From Brevibacillus choshinensis (GTDB lineage: Bacteria; Bacillota; Bacilli; Brevibacillales; Brevibacillaceae), in NCBI RefSeq assembly GCF_016811915.1, contig NZ_CP069127.1, forward strand, positions 3,819,001 through 3,883,000: a stretch of DNA of 64,000 bases. Reading direction: 5' to 3'. Of this stretch, positions 51,491 through 59,733 are shown one piece after another. Below the pieces are notes generated by a model. That model saw only the letters and a list, made by a program, of their open reading frames with translations, did no database searches and was not told the DNA's origin. Position 1 is the first letter of the stretch, and each line of letters opens with the position of its first letter. Position numbers and translations under genes: made by a program.

Positions 51491-52594
51491 TCATTTTTTT
51501 CGAGCGATTGAACGCAGTTGTTCGACGATATCTGTTGCTGCTTTCGGCATCCCGAGTGACAAGGAGCTTTTTCGCATCTCTTCCCAGCGCTTTTGGTTAT
51601 TCAAGAGCTCTGTCAACGCCTGGAGCAGAGATTGCCCATTCAGGTCACGCTCGACGATCACTTGCGCAGCCCCTGCACGTTCAAGTCCGCGCGCGTTCTT
51701 TTCCTGGTGGTTGTTGGTCACGTACGGGGACGGAATCAGAATCGAAGGTACCCCGAGCGCCGTTACCTCTGCCAGTGTCGACGCGCCTGCGCGGCTTACC
51801 AGCACATGCGTCGCTGCCAAAACATCCGGCATATTGTGGACGAAAGAAAGAACGGAAAGGTTGCCGGGAAGGCTTTCCATTTCCTTCAAGGAAGTCGAGA
51901 TTTTTTCGTAATGAACGTCCCCCGTCACATACACGAAATGCGTATCGGGAAAAGCAGACATGTGCTCGACCATGGCCAATACGGCCTCATTGATGGCACG
52001 AGCCCCCCGACTGCCGCCGAAGATCAGCACGATTTTTTTGCTGGCATCCACACCTAAAAAGCGGCGTCCAGCCTCTGCGTTCCCATGCATGACCTCTGTC
52101 GCGCGAGGATTTCCCGTCAGCACGGTTTTCCCAGCAGGAAAGAAGGCGAGTGACTCGGAGAACGACACGGCAACCTTGCTTGCTGATCGAGACAAAAATT
52201 TGTTCGTCAATCCGGGAACCACGTTTTGCTCGTGAACGAGTGTAGGAATCCCCAGCTTGGCTGCAGCATAAACGACCGGCCCGCAGACGTAGCCGCCCGT
52301 ACCGATGACGACATCCGGCTGGAACTCGCGAAGCATGCGCTTGGCGTCTGAAACCGCGCGGATAAACTTCCATACGGTTTTCACATTATCGAGACTGAGC
52401 TTTCTTTTCAGCCCACTGATTTCGACAGATTGAAAAGGAATATCAGCCCTCGGAACCAACTGGGCTTCCAACCCTTGCTTACTACCGATATACAAAAAGG
52501 CAGCCTGCGGATTTTGGCGAGAAACCTCCCTCGCCACCGCAAGCGCCGGATAAATATGTCCACCTGTGCCACCGCCTGTTAGGACGACGCGCAT
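51491..52594 (-). CDS. murG: Lipid II synthase MurG
   Basis: This 367-residue GT28 glycosyltransferase transfers GlcNAc to lipid I at the inner membrane face. TGGGTGGHIYPALAVA at the N terminus, IGTGGYVCGPVVYAA, FGGSRGARAINEAV and the donor-binding VSRAGASTLAEVTALGVPSI are present. It follows spoVE/ftsW closely; the gap of about 110 bases to murB may hold a promoter. Confidence 0.97.
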   Translation of the reverse strand: MRVVLTGGGTGGHIYPALAVAREVSRQNPQAAFLYIGSKQGLEAQLVPRADIPFQSVEISGLKRKLSLDNVKTVWKFIRAVSDAKRMLREFQPDVVIGTGGYVCGPVVYAAAKLGIPTLVHEQNVVPGLTNKFLSRSASKVAVSFSESLAFFPAGKTVLTGNPRATEVMHGNAEAGRRFLGVDASKKIVLIFGGSRGARAINEAVLAMVEHMSAFPDTHFVYVTGDVHYEKISTSLKEMESLPGNLSVLSFVHNMPDVLAATHVLVSRAGASTLAEVTALGVPSILIPSPYVTNNHQEKNARGLERAGAAQVIVERDLNGQSLLQALTELLNNQKRWEEMRKSSLSLGMPKAATDIVEQLRSIARKK

Positions 52595-52608
52595 ATCTAC
52601 TCACATCC

Positions 52609-53703
52609 TTATCTAGAAAAACGGGAAATGTTCAACAGGACTCCCACGCCTGTCAGCATCAACGTAAGAGAGGAACCCCCGTAGCTTAAAAATGGTAGTG
52701 TAATTCCGGTAACGGGAAACATCCCTGTCACAACGCCGATGTTGATGATTACCTGGATGGCGATCATTCCGATGATCCCCAGTGCCAGCAAGCTGCCGAA
52801 CAAATCTGGTGCCGTAATGGCTGTTCTCATTCCTCTCCACAAGAGCAAGAGGAACAGCAGCAGAATCAGTGTCCCGCCAATAAAGCCCAATTCTTCTGCC
52901 ACGATGGAGAAGATGAAATCGTTGTAAGGCTCAGGGAGGTACAAGTGCTTTTGTCTGCTTTGTCCCAGCCCCAGTCCGAGCAGACCACCAGGTCCAATCG
53001 CGTAGAGGGACTGGATGATTTGATAGCCTGTATTCAATGGGTCGGACCAAGGATCCAGGAAGGAAGTGATCCGCTTGATCCGGTAAGGGGCTGAAAGGAT
53101 CAACCCGATGAATCCAGCTACGCCAACCATCCCAAGTGCTGCAAAATGACTGATTCTTGCACCAGCTGCAAAAATCATGACGATCGCAGTGCCGGTCAAA
53201 ACCGTACCTGTCCCCAAGTCAGGCTGCAGCATGATCAATCCGAAGCAAGCCATCGGGATAGCCAGCGCTGGAACGAGACCTTTTCGGAACAAGACAATCT
53301 GCTTTTGGTTGTCCGAGAGCCAGCGGGCCAAAAATGCGACGACACCCAGCTTGGCAAACTCTCCGGGCTGAATACCGAACGCGCCAAATCCAAGCCAGCT
53401 CTTGGAACCGTTGACCTCAATCCCTATGATCAATACGAGAATGAGCAAGCCGATGCTTGCATAGAATCCCGGCTTGGCCCATTGCTTCCAGACCCAGTAA
53501 TCGATATTCATCGTGACATACATGGCTGTGATACCGAGCAGCGCAAAAATCAGCTGCCGTTTGGCAAAGAAGTAAGGGTCGTTGAATGGCGCTTTTTGCG
53601 CGACTATCGCACTCGCACTATACACCATCACGATGCCAATTCCTAATAAAAAAAGTGTTGCAAAAATAATTACGAAGTCGGGAGCTGAGCGAACCTTGCT
53701 CAT
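52609..53703 (-). CDS. spoVE: SEDS protein SpoVE/FtsW
   Basis: This 364-residue protein has about ten membrane helices. MVYSASAIVAQK, GFGAFGIQPGEFAKLGVVAF, LQPDLGTGTVL and LPFLSYGGSSLTLMLTGVGV are the SEDS signatures. The conserved aspartate of LQPDLGT is present. It is the only SEDS gene in the cluster and sits where SpoVE is found in Bacillus subtilis; vegetative FtsW function is equally possible. With SpoVD it would polymerise cortex or septal peptidoglycan. Confidence 0.92.
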   Translation of the reverse strand: MSKVRSAPDFVIIFATLFLLGIGIVMVYSASAIVAQKAPFNDPYFFAKRQLIFALLGITAMYVTMNIDYWVWKQWAKPGFYASIGLLILVLIIGIEVNGSKSWLGFGAFGIQPGEFAKLGVVAFLARWLSDNQKQIVLFRKGLVPALAIPMACFGLIMLQPDLGTGTVLTGTAIVMIFAAGARISHFAALGMVGVAGFIGLILSAPYRIKRITSFLDPWSDPLNTGYQIIQSLYAIGPGGLLGLGLGQSRQKHLYLPEPYNDFIFSIVAEELGFIGGTLILLLFLLLLWRGMRTAITAPDLFGSLLALGIIGMIAIQVIINIGVVTGMFPVTGITLPFLSYGGSSLTLMLTGVGVLLNISRFSR

Positions 53704-53785
53704 AGTGCCAGGTCATCCTTTCTCACGCGTCCCGCTCTTCGCTTTCCGTTCTACCTGTTGTGCGGGGACGATATGCTAGGCTTGT

Positions 53786-55132
53786 TTACAGTCTATGCAC
53801 GCCGTCCTTAAACATGCTCCCCCGCACTTCAAACGAAGGAAACATGTCCCAGCTCGCACACGCCGGGCTGAGCAAAACCACATCTCCCGCGTCAGCAAAC
53901 TGCGAAGCAGCAAGAACGGCTGCCTCCACAGTATCGACACGGATTCCCTCGTTAATCCCTGCTTCTTTCGCTCGCTCGAGCAAAATTGGCGCCGTCTCCC
54001 CTAGAGCAACTACCGCTTTCACGCGGCCGCGGATGACAGGAACCAGCTCCTGAAAATCGATTCCCCGATCCAGCCCTCCGCAGATCCAGACAATCGGCTC
54101 CTTGCACGCCTGCAGCGCTCTGGATGCCGCTTCCGGATTCGTCGCCTTGGAATCGTTAAAGTACTTTACCCCGTTTTTGACAGCGACAAACTCCATCCGA
54201 TGCTCCACGCCAGGGAACGTGGAAAGAACCTGCGCGATGGATTGCTTGTCCGCACCCGCCAGCATCGTCACGATGACTGCCGCCAGGGCATTGTCCACAT
54301 GAGGTACGGTTATGTCATCGGCTGCGATGATTTCTTCCCGATTCCCTTCACCATCCACGAAGACGATCATGCCTTGATCCACAAACGCTCCGCGCGGCAC
54401 CTCCGACGTCTTGCTAAAGTAGTACGTGCGTGCACTGGGATTGCATTTCTCCCGCACTTCCAGTTGATCATAAGGCAAAATCGCTGCATCCTCTGCTGTT
54501 TGATTGGCAAACAGCTTACCTTTAGCCGCGAGGTATTCATCCATCGTGTGGTGGTAATCCAGATGGGCAGGGTACAGGTTCAGCAGGACGCCGATGCGCG
54601 GTCGAAACTCCCGGGTCCCCATCAATTGAAAGCTGCTCAGCTCCGCAACCAGCCATTGATCGGGCTCGGCCACTTCGGCCAATCCGCACAGGACGGTGCC
54701 GATGTTCCCCCCTACCATTGCGTCAATCCCAGCTTCTTTCAGGATCAGTCCAACCAGCGTCGTGGTGGTCGTCTTCCCGTTGGAACCGGTAATCCCAATG
54801 ATCGGAGCCTTGGCGATTTGATAGGCCAGCTCGACCTCGGTTACGACCGGAATGCCAAGCTCCACTGCTTTGGCTACCGGAGGAGCCTCGTAGGGAATGC
54901 CCGGATTTTTGACGACCAGAGATACCCCGGAATGAATCAGATCATCGGGGTGGTATCCACAAATGACAGGAATTCCGAGCGCCTCCAGCTCCTCTGCACC
55001 CGAAGCCTCTTCCCTTGGCTTTTTATCATTCACGACGACATTCGCACCAAAGCGGTGGAGCAGTTTTGCCACTGCCACACCGCTTTTCGCCATTCCTATT
55101 ACTACCACATGTTTATGCTGATAGCGATTCAT
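53786..55132 (-). CDS. murD: UDP-N-acetylmuramoylalanine--D-glutamate ligase MurD
   Basis: The 448-residue ATP-dependent ligase starts at the ATG at 55132, which overlaps the mraY stop (ATGA); the frame reaches 55213. The N-terminal uracil-binding [17 protein letters not shown], the P-loop [19 protein letters not shown] and [18 protein letters not shown] are conserved. It adds D-glutamate to UDP-MurNAc-L-Ala. Confidence 0.96.
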   Translation of the reverse strand: MNRYQHKHVVVIGMAKSGVAVAKLLHRFGANVVVNDKKPREEASGAEELEALGIPVICGYHPDDLIHSGVSLVVKNPGIPYEAPPVAKAVELGIPVVTEVELAYQIAKAPIIGITGSNGKTTTTTLVGLILKEAGIDAMVGGNIGTVLCGLAEVAEPDQWLVAELSSFQLMGTREFRPRIGVLLNLYPAHLDYHHTMDEYLAAKGKLFANQTAEDAAILPYDQLEVREKCNPSARTYYFSKTSEVPRGAFVDQGMIVFVDGEGNREEIIAADDITVPHVDNALAAVIVTMLAGADKQSIAQVLSTFPGVEHRMEFVAVKNGVKYFNDSKATNPEAASRALQACKEPIVWICGGLDRGIDFQELVPVIRGRVKAVVALGETAPILLERAKEAGINEGIRVDTVEAAVLAASQFADAGDVVLLSPACASWDMFPSFEVRGSMFKDGVHRL

Positions 55133-56100
55133 CTGATTGTCACCACCTCGAGGTATACACCCAGTCCGGCAAAGAACATGCCTACGAGCCAGAACGTCAC
55201 GACTACTCGCCACTCTGACCAGCCTGTCAGTTCAAAGTGGTGGTGAAGCGGACTCATCCGGAAAATGCGTTTGCCTCTGGTTTTAAAGGAAACGACTTGC
55301 ATGATGACGGAGAGCGTCTCGACGACGAAGACTCCGCCGATGATCGCGAGCAACAGCTCTGTTTTTGTCATGATGGCGATCCCCGCCAAGGCACCGCCCA
55401 ATCCCAGCGATCCCGTATCCCCCATGAATACGCGCGCAGGGTGAGCATTGAAAACGAGGAAGCCGAGAACAGCGCCGACGACAGCTGCGCTGAAGATGGC
55501 GGTGTCATAGTCCTGACCGAACCAAGCGATGATGGCATACGCACCAAACGCGATGGCTCCCGTGCCTGCCAAGAGGCCGTCCAGCCCGTCTGTCAGGTTG
55601 ACGGCATTCGTCGTTCCCACCAGCAGGAACAAGAGGAACGGGAAGTAGAAGTAGCCAAGCTCCAGCTTCCAAGGAGTTCCTGGCAAATGCAAGGAAGTAT
55701 CATGCCCCATAAGAATCAGCAGGATGTACGCCCCTACCGCCAGGAGAATTTGCCCTGCAAACTTTTGCCTTGCAGTCAGTCCCAAATTTCGCTTCTTTTT
55801 GATTTTGATAAAGTCATCCAGGAAACCAATCAGTCCGTATCCAAGCGTCACCAGTAAGAGGAAGTAAATTTCCATGTTAGCATTGGCAAACTTTAACACG
55901 GTAAAAATGAGTGCCAAAAGAATGATGGTTCCGCCCATGGTAGGGGTACCCGCCTTCTTTTGATGGGAATTCGGCCCTTCTTCCCGAATCGCCTGCCCAA
56001 ATTTGAGGCGGCGAAGTACCGGGATAAAGAGCGGACCAATGAGTACGGCAATGAGAAACGCGGCGACGATCGTGACGATGAGTACGTTGTCAGCGAACAT
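55129..56100 (-). CDS. mraY: Phospho-N-acetylmuramoyl-pentapeptide transferase MraY
   Basis: This 323-residue enzyme has ten membrane helices. [39 protein letters not shown] and [12 protein letters not shown] with [21 protein letters not shown] are the catalytic and substrate-binding loops. It forms lipid I from UDP-MurNAc-pentapeptide and undecaprenyl phosphate. It lies directly after murE, where some relatives have murF. Confidence 0.97.
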   Translation of the reverse strand: MFADNVLIVTIVAAFLIAVLIGPLFIPVLRRLKFGQAIREEGPNSHQKKAGTPTMGGTIILLALIFTVLKFANANMEIYFLLLVTLGYGLIGFLDDFIKIKKKRNLGLTARQKFAGQILLAVGAYILLILMGHDTSLHLPGTPWKLELGYFYFPFLLFLLVGTTNAVNLTDGLDGLLAGTGAIAFGAYAIIAWFGQDYDTAIFSAAVVGAVLGFLVFNAHPARVFMGDTGSLGLGGALAGIAIMTKTELLLAIIGGVFVVETLSVIMQVVSFKTRGKRIFRMSPLHHHFELTGWSEWRVVVTFWLVGMFFAGLGVYLEVVTIR

Positions 56101-56143
56101 GCCCGAACCTCCTTTCTCCGATGCTACTTAATCGCATCTGTCT

Positions 56144-57622
56144 CTATTCTTGGTTGTACGTGGCGATCGCTTCCCGCGCAACTTCACGGTCGTCAAACGG
56201 CAGTACTTGATCTTTGATGATTTGATACGTTTCGTGTCCTTTTCCTGCGATCAGTATGACATCGCCTGGTTTTGCCTCTGAAACCGCGTAGTTGATGGCT
56301 TCACGCCTGTCAGCTATGGCGATATAGCGATCTTTTGACACTGCTGCGAGGCCGGCAAGCATGTCATCCAGGATGGCTTGCGGCTCCTCGGAGCGTGGGT
56401 TATCTGACGTTAAGACGGTCCGATCTGCATATCTCGTTGCAATCTGAGCCATAATCGGGCGCTTGGTCCGATCCCGGTCCCCGCCGCAGCCCACGATGCA
56501 AAAAGTACGCTGCTTCGCAAATTCCTTTACCGTCATGAGCGCATTTTCCAGACTGTCTGGTGTATGCGAATAATCGACGAGAACGGCAAACGGCTGTCCC
56601 GCATCTACAGCTTCGAAGCGTCCGTTTACCCCTGCGACTTCCTCCAGGCTGTTTTTAATTTCTTCCAGCGAAATACCTTCCGCCAGCGCTACCGCTGTCG
56701 CAGCCAGCGCATTGTACACGTTGAACTTGCCCATCAGCTTGAGGTTCATCCGGACATTGCCCGCAAAGGTCTCCACGGTAAAAGAGGTCCCTCTGCTGGT
56801 GATTTCGATGTCCGTCGCATGAACGTCTGCCGCACGATCGATTCCGTAAGTCAGGATTCGAGCGGGGGTCACCGTCGCGTACAGCTCGGAAGCTTCGTCA
56901 TCTGCATTCAAAACTGCCGTTTTCAGCCGATCCGGTTCATAGCTATTGCCCAATTGGGAAAACAGCAGGGATTTGGCATAGCGGTAGTTTTCCATCGTCT
57001 TGTGATAGTCCAGATGATCTTGCGTCAAATTGGTGAAGACTGCGGTATGTACATTGCAGCCACGTACGCGCCCCATTTCCAGCGCGTGGGAAGAAACCTC
57101 GATGATCGCGTATTCCGTATTTACATCACGCATCCGGCGAAAGCTCTTCTGCAGATCCAGCGCATCGGGCGTCGTGTTTTTGACGTCTTCTGTGACATCG
57201 CCGATCCGCATGTGAATCGTGCCGATCAGTCCGGTCTGCTTGCTTTGGTCGCGCAAAATCTTGTCGATCAAGTGCGTGGTGGTTGTCTTGCCGTTCGTCC
57301 CCGTCACACCGATCAGCTTCAGTTCACGCGTGGGAGAGCCGTAAAAACGGTCAGCCAGCATGGCCATTGCCCTCCGGGTATCCGGAACTTTGACAATAGT
57401 CGCTGGCACGTCCAAATCTTTTTCGGATAGTACGGCAACGGCTCCTCTTTGAACCGCTTGGGCCGCAAACGAATGTCCATCCACGGTATATCCAGTCAGA
57501 CAAACAAACAAATAGCCGGGTTTTACCTGGCGCGAGTCTGCTGTCAAACCTGTAATCTCCATGCTGTCATCCCCTGCAATCGTAACCGGCAGCAGAGGCA
57601 TGAGCAGATCCCGTAGAAACAT
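56144..57622 (-). CDS. murE: UDP-MurNAc-tripeptide synthetase MurE
   Basis: The 492-residue ligase starts at the ATG at 57622 (GGGGTG eight bases upstream); the frame reaches 57658. P-loop GVTGTNGKTTTTHLIDKIL, carbamylated lysine in GVNGRFEAV-type context and LTSDNPRSEEPQAI are visible. The DNPR motif marks addition of meso-diaminopimelate, not lysine. It works before MurF, which is not encoded here. Confidence 0.96.
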   Translation of the reverse strand: MFLRDLLMPLLPVTIAGDDSMEITGLTADSRQVKPGYLFVCLTGYTVDGHSFAAQAVQRGAVAVLSEKDLDVPATIVKVPDTRRAMAMLADRFYGSPTRELKLIGVTGTNGKTTTTHLIDKILRDQSKQTGLIGTIHMRIGDVTEDVKNTTPDALDLQKSFRRMRDVNTEYAIIEVSSHALEMGRVRGCNVHTAVFTNLTQDHLDYHKTMENYRYAKSLLFSQLGNSYEPDRLKTAVLNADDEASELYATVTPARILTYGIDRAADVHATDIEITSRGTSFTVETFAGNVRMNLKLMGKFNVYNALAATAVALAEGISLEEIKNSLEEVAGVNGRFEAVDAGQPFAVLVDYSHTPDSLENALMTVKEFAKQRTFCIVGCGGDRDRTKRPIMAQIATRYADRTVLTSDNPRSEEPQAILDDMLAGLAAVSKDRYIAIADRREAINYAVSEAKPGDVILIAGKGHETYQIIKDQVLPFDDREVAREAIATYNQE

Positions 57623-57677
57623 GAAACAGGCACCCCATTCTCCAACTAGTATAGACAAAAATTTGGTGATTTGTACA

Positions 57678-57724
57678 AAGGCGGAGGCAGAGTGCTCGTA
57701 GTGAAGCCTACTCCCCTCCGCCTT
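57678..57724 (-). terminator. Hairpin between spoVD and murE
   Basis: AAGGCGGAGG and CCTCCGCCTT form a perfect 10-bp outer stem, with further inner pairing. The tail on the minus strand (TTTGTAC) is poor in T, so it may be an attenuator or RNA-stability element rather than a full terminator. Confidence 0.5.
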
Positions 57725-57742
57725 CGAAATCTCATTTTATAG

Positions 57743-59671
57743 CTAATTGCTCAATTTGTCACCAAGGTAGATGCGAATTTTTCCGCCGTCATCGATTTTC
57801 ACACCAGGTGCCGGTGACTGCTGGATGACGTACTTTCCTTTGCCTGAAACAACTAGTGGCAAGGTCTCATAAGTGGTCGCGACATCCTGCATCGTTTGAC
57901 CTACCATGTTAGGCACCTCAATCGGACTTTTTTCACCTAGAGCCTTGTTGAGTTCTTTTGGAATCCCATCTTTTCGTTTCGGAACCCCCAAATGCTGCAG
58001 CGACGATTCGATAATGCTCCTCACGCTCGGCGCTGCAATCAGACCGCCGAATGCCAAGGCTTTGGGGTTGTCGACCGCGAAGTACACGACGATTTGCGGA
58101 TCGTCTGCCGGAGCAAACCCGATGAAGGATACGATGTACTCTCCATCCATGTAACGCCCGTCCTTGACCTTTTGGGCTGTCCCTGTCTTTCCGCCTACCC
58201 TGTATCCTTCGATGTACGCCTTGTTCCCCGTCCCCTGTGCCACGACACTCTCCAGCGCATAACGGACTTTTGCGGAAGTCTCCGGTGTAATGACTTGGCG
58301 GACCTCAGTCGGGAGCGTCCTGCCCACTACATCATGGGTCACGCTGTCCCGCCATTCTTTGGCAACGTAGGGCTTCATCAGTTTGCCGCCGTTGATCGCA
58401 GCGGAGACTGCCGCCATTTGCTGGATGGGCGTAACCGATACGCCCTGGCCAAATGAAGTCGTCCCCAGCTCAACAGGACCTACCCGATTGAGGTTGAACA
58501 GCAGGCCGTTCTCCTCACCGATCAAATCCACGCCAGTCTTTTGCCCGAAGCCGAATTTCTTGATGTAATCAAACAGTCTCTCTTTTTGCAGCCTCTGACC
58601 CATCGTCACAAACCCGGGGTTGCAGGAGTTCTCCACGACTTCCAGCATCGTTTCCTGGCCGTGCCCCTGGCGCTTCCAGCAGCGCAGACGTTTTCCGGCA
58701 ACGGTGATGTAGCCCGGATCGTAAAACCCTTCATTCAGGTTGACTACCCCTTCATTGAGCGCTGCTGCCAGAGTAACAATCTTGAAAGTGGACCCTGGCT
58801 CGTATGTTTTCCAGATGGGAAGATTGCGGTTGTACACCTCGGATGGGTAGTCCCTGTACTGGTCAGGCTGAAACGTCGGCCTGCTTCCCATCCCTAATAT
58901 TTCTCCCGTTTTTGGATTCATCGCAATAGCCAAGACGTCATCCGGCTGATAGGCGACTACTGCCTGATCCAGCTCTCTTTCGATAAACGATTGGATGCCG
59001 CTGTCCAGTGTCAGATACATGTCCATTCCATTCACCGGTGCCACATATTCCTCTGATCCGCCAGGCATCACTCGGCCCTTTGCATCAGAAGGGAAGGAAA
59101 TATGTCCCTCCGTTCCTTTCAAAAAGGGATCGTAGATGCGCTCCAGCCCTGTCAGCCCTTGATTATCAATCCCCGTGAAGCCGAGGATGTGCGCTGCCAT
59201 CGTCCCGTTCGGATAAAAGCGCTTGGTATCTCCTGCCAAGTATATGCCTGGCAAATTCAACTCTTGAACCTTCTTGGCCTTTTCCGGTGAAATCTTTTTG
59301 CCGCCAGGGATCTGGTCATTGCTCATCCCTTTTTTCGTGATCGCTTTAAAGACTGCTTCTTCCGGCTGCTCTAAAATGACCGCAAGCTTCTTGGCTGTCT
59401 CACGCGGATCCTTCAGCTGTGCCGGAACAGCAACGATCGTAGGTACGCTGACATTGGTGACAAGCTCGTTTCCTTCGCGGTCGAGAATCCGTCCCCGATT
59501 TGGCTTGAACTTGATTTCGCGATCCAATAAATTGTCTGCCATCTGCGCCAGCTTGGGACCCTCTATCAATTGCACATACCCGAGTCGGGTGATAAGAGCG
59601 CAGTACATCACGATGCCGATAATCAGTGCGACGAAGATACGACGACGAACAGTTGCATTGGATACCCGCAA
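57743..59671 (-). CDS. spoVD: Sporulation penicillin-binding protein SpoVD
   Basis: This 642-residue class B PBP starts at a TTG whose ribosome binding site lies in a strong hairpin. One N-terminal membrane helix (RIFVALIIGIVMYCALITRL), dimer domain, transpeptidase with STFK at Ser294, SCN at 349-351 (ENSCNPGF), KTGT in GGKTGTAQ, and one PASTA domain (IEVPNMVGQTMQDV) follow. Cys331 and Cys350 match the disulphide pair of Bacillus subtilis SpoVD (332 and 351) that StoA reduces in the forespore. It crosslinks cortex peptidoglycan together with SpoVE. Confidence 0.95.
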   Translation of the reverse strand: MRVSNATVRRRIFVALIIGIVMYCALITRLGYVQLIEGPKLAQMADNLLDREIKFKPNRGRILDREGNELVTNVSVPTIVAVPAQLKDPRETAKKLAVILEQPEEAVFKAITKKGMSNDQIPGGKKISPEKAKKVQELNLPGIYLAGDTKRFYPNGTMAAHILGFTGIDNQGLTGLERIYDPFLKGTEGHISFPSDAKGRVMPGGSEEYVAPVNGMDMYLTLDSGIQSFIERELDQAVVAYQPDDVLAIAMNPKTGEILGMGSRPTFQPDQYRDYPSEVYNRNLPIWKTYEPGSTFKIVTLAAALNEGVVNLNEGFYDPGYITVAGKRLRCWKRQGHGQETMLEVVENSCNPGFVTMGQRLQKERLFDYIKKFGFGQKTGVDLIGEENGLLFNLNRVGPVELGTTSFGQGVSVTPIQQMAAVSAAINGGKLMKPYVAKEWRDSVTHDVVGRTLPTEVRQVITPETSAKVRYALESVVAQGTGNKAYIEGYRVGGKTGTAQKVKDGRYMDGEYIVSFIGFAPADDPQIVVYFAVDNPKALAFGGLIAAPSVRSIIESSLQHLGVPKRKDGIPKELNKALGEKSPIEVPNMVGQTMQDVATTYETLPLVVSGKGKYVIQQSPAPGVKIDDGGKIRIYLGDKLSN

Positions 59672-59676
59672 AGCGA

Positions 59677-59724
59677 GTCCCCCCTCGAATAGGTTGTCTC
59701 TTTTACCCTATTCGTCGGGGGGAC
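59677..59724 (-). promoter_or_regulatory. Hairpin covering the spoVD ribosome binding site
   Basis: The mRNA reads GTCCCCCC-GA-CGAATAGG, a 13-base loop, then CCTATTCG-A-GGGGGGAC and, five bases on, the TTG start. Two 8-bp perfect stems flank a small bulge, and the ribosome binding site GAGGGGGG lies wholly within the 3' arm. A T-run is absent, so this is not a normal terminator; it would hold spoVD translation low when transcribed from upstream. Confidence 0.75.
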
Positions 59725-59733
59725 GACTTAGAA

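Noticed and set aside
59672-59733. The spoVD upstream hairpin as a simple terminator of pbpB
   Set aside because: The stem is not followed by a T-run on the minus strand, and its 3' arm is the spoVD ribosome binding site, so a translational role is more likely.
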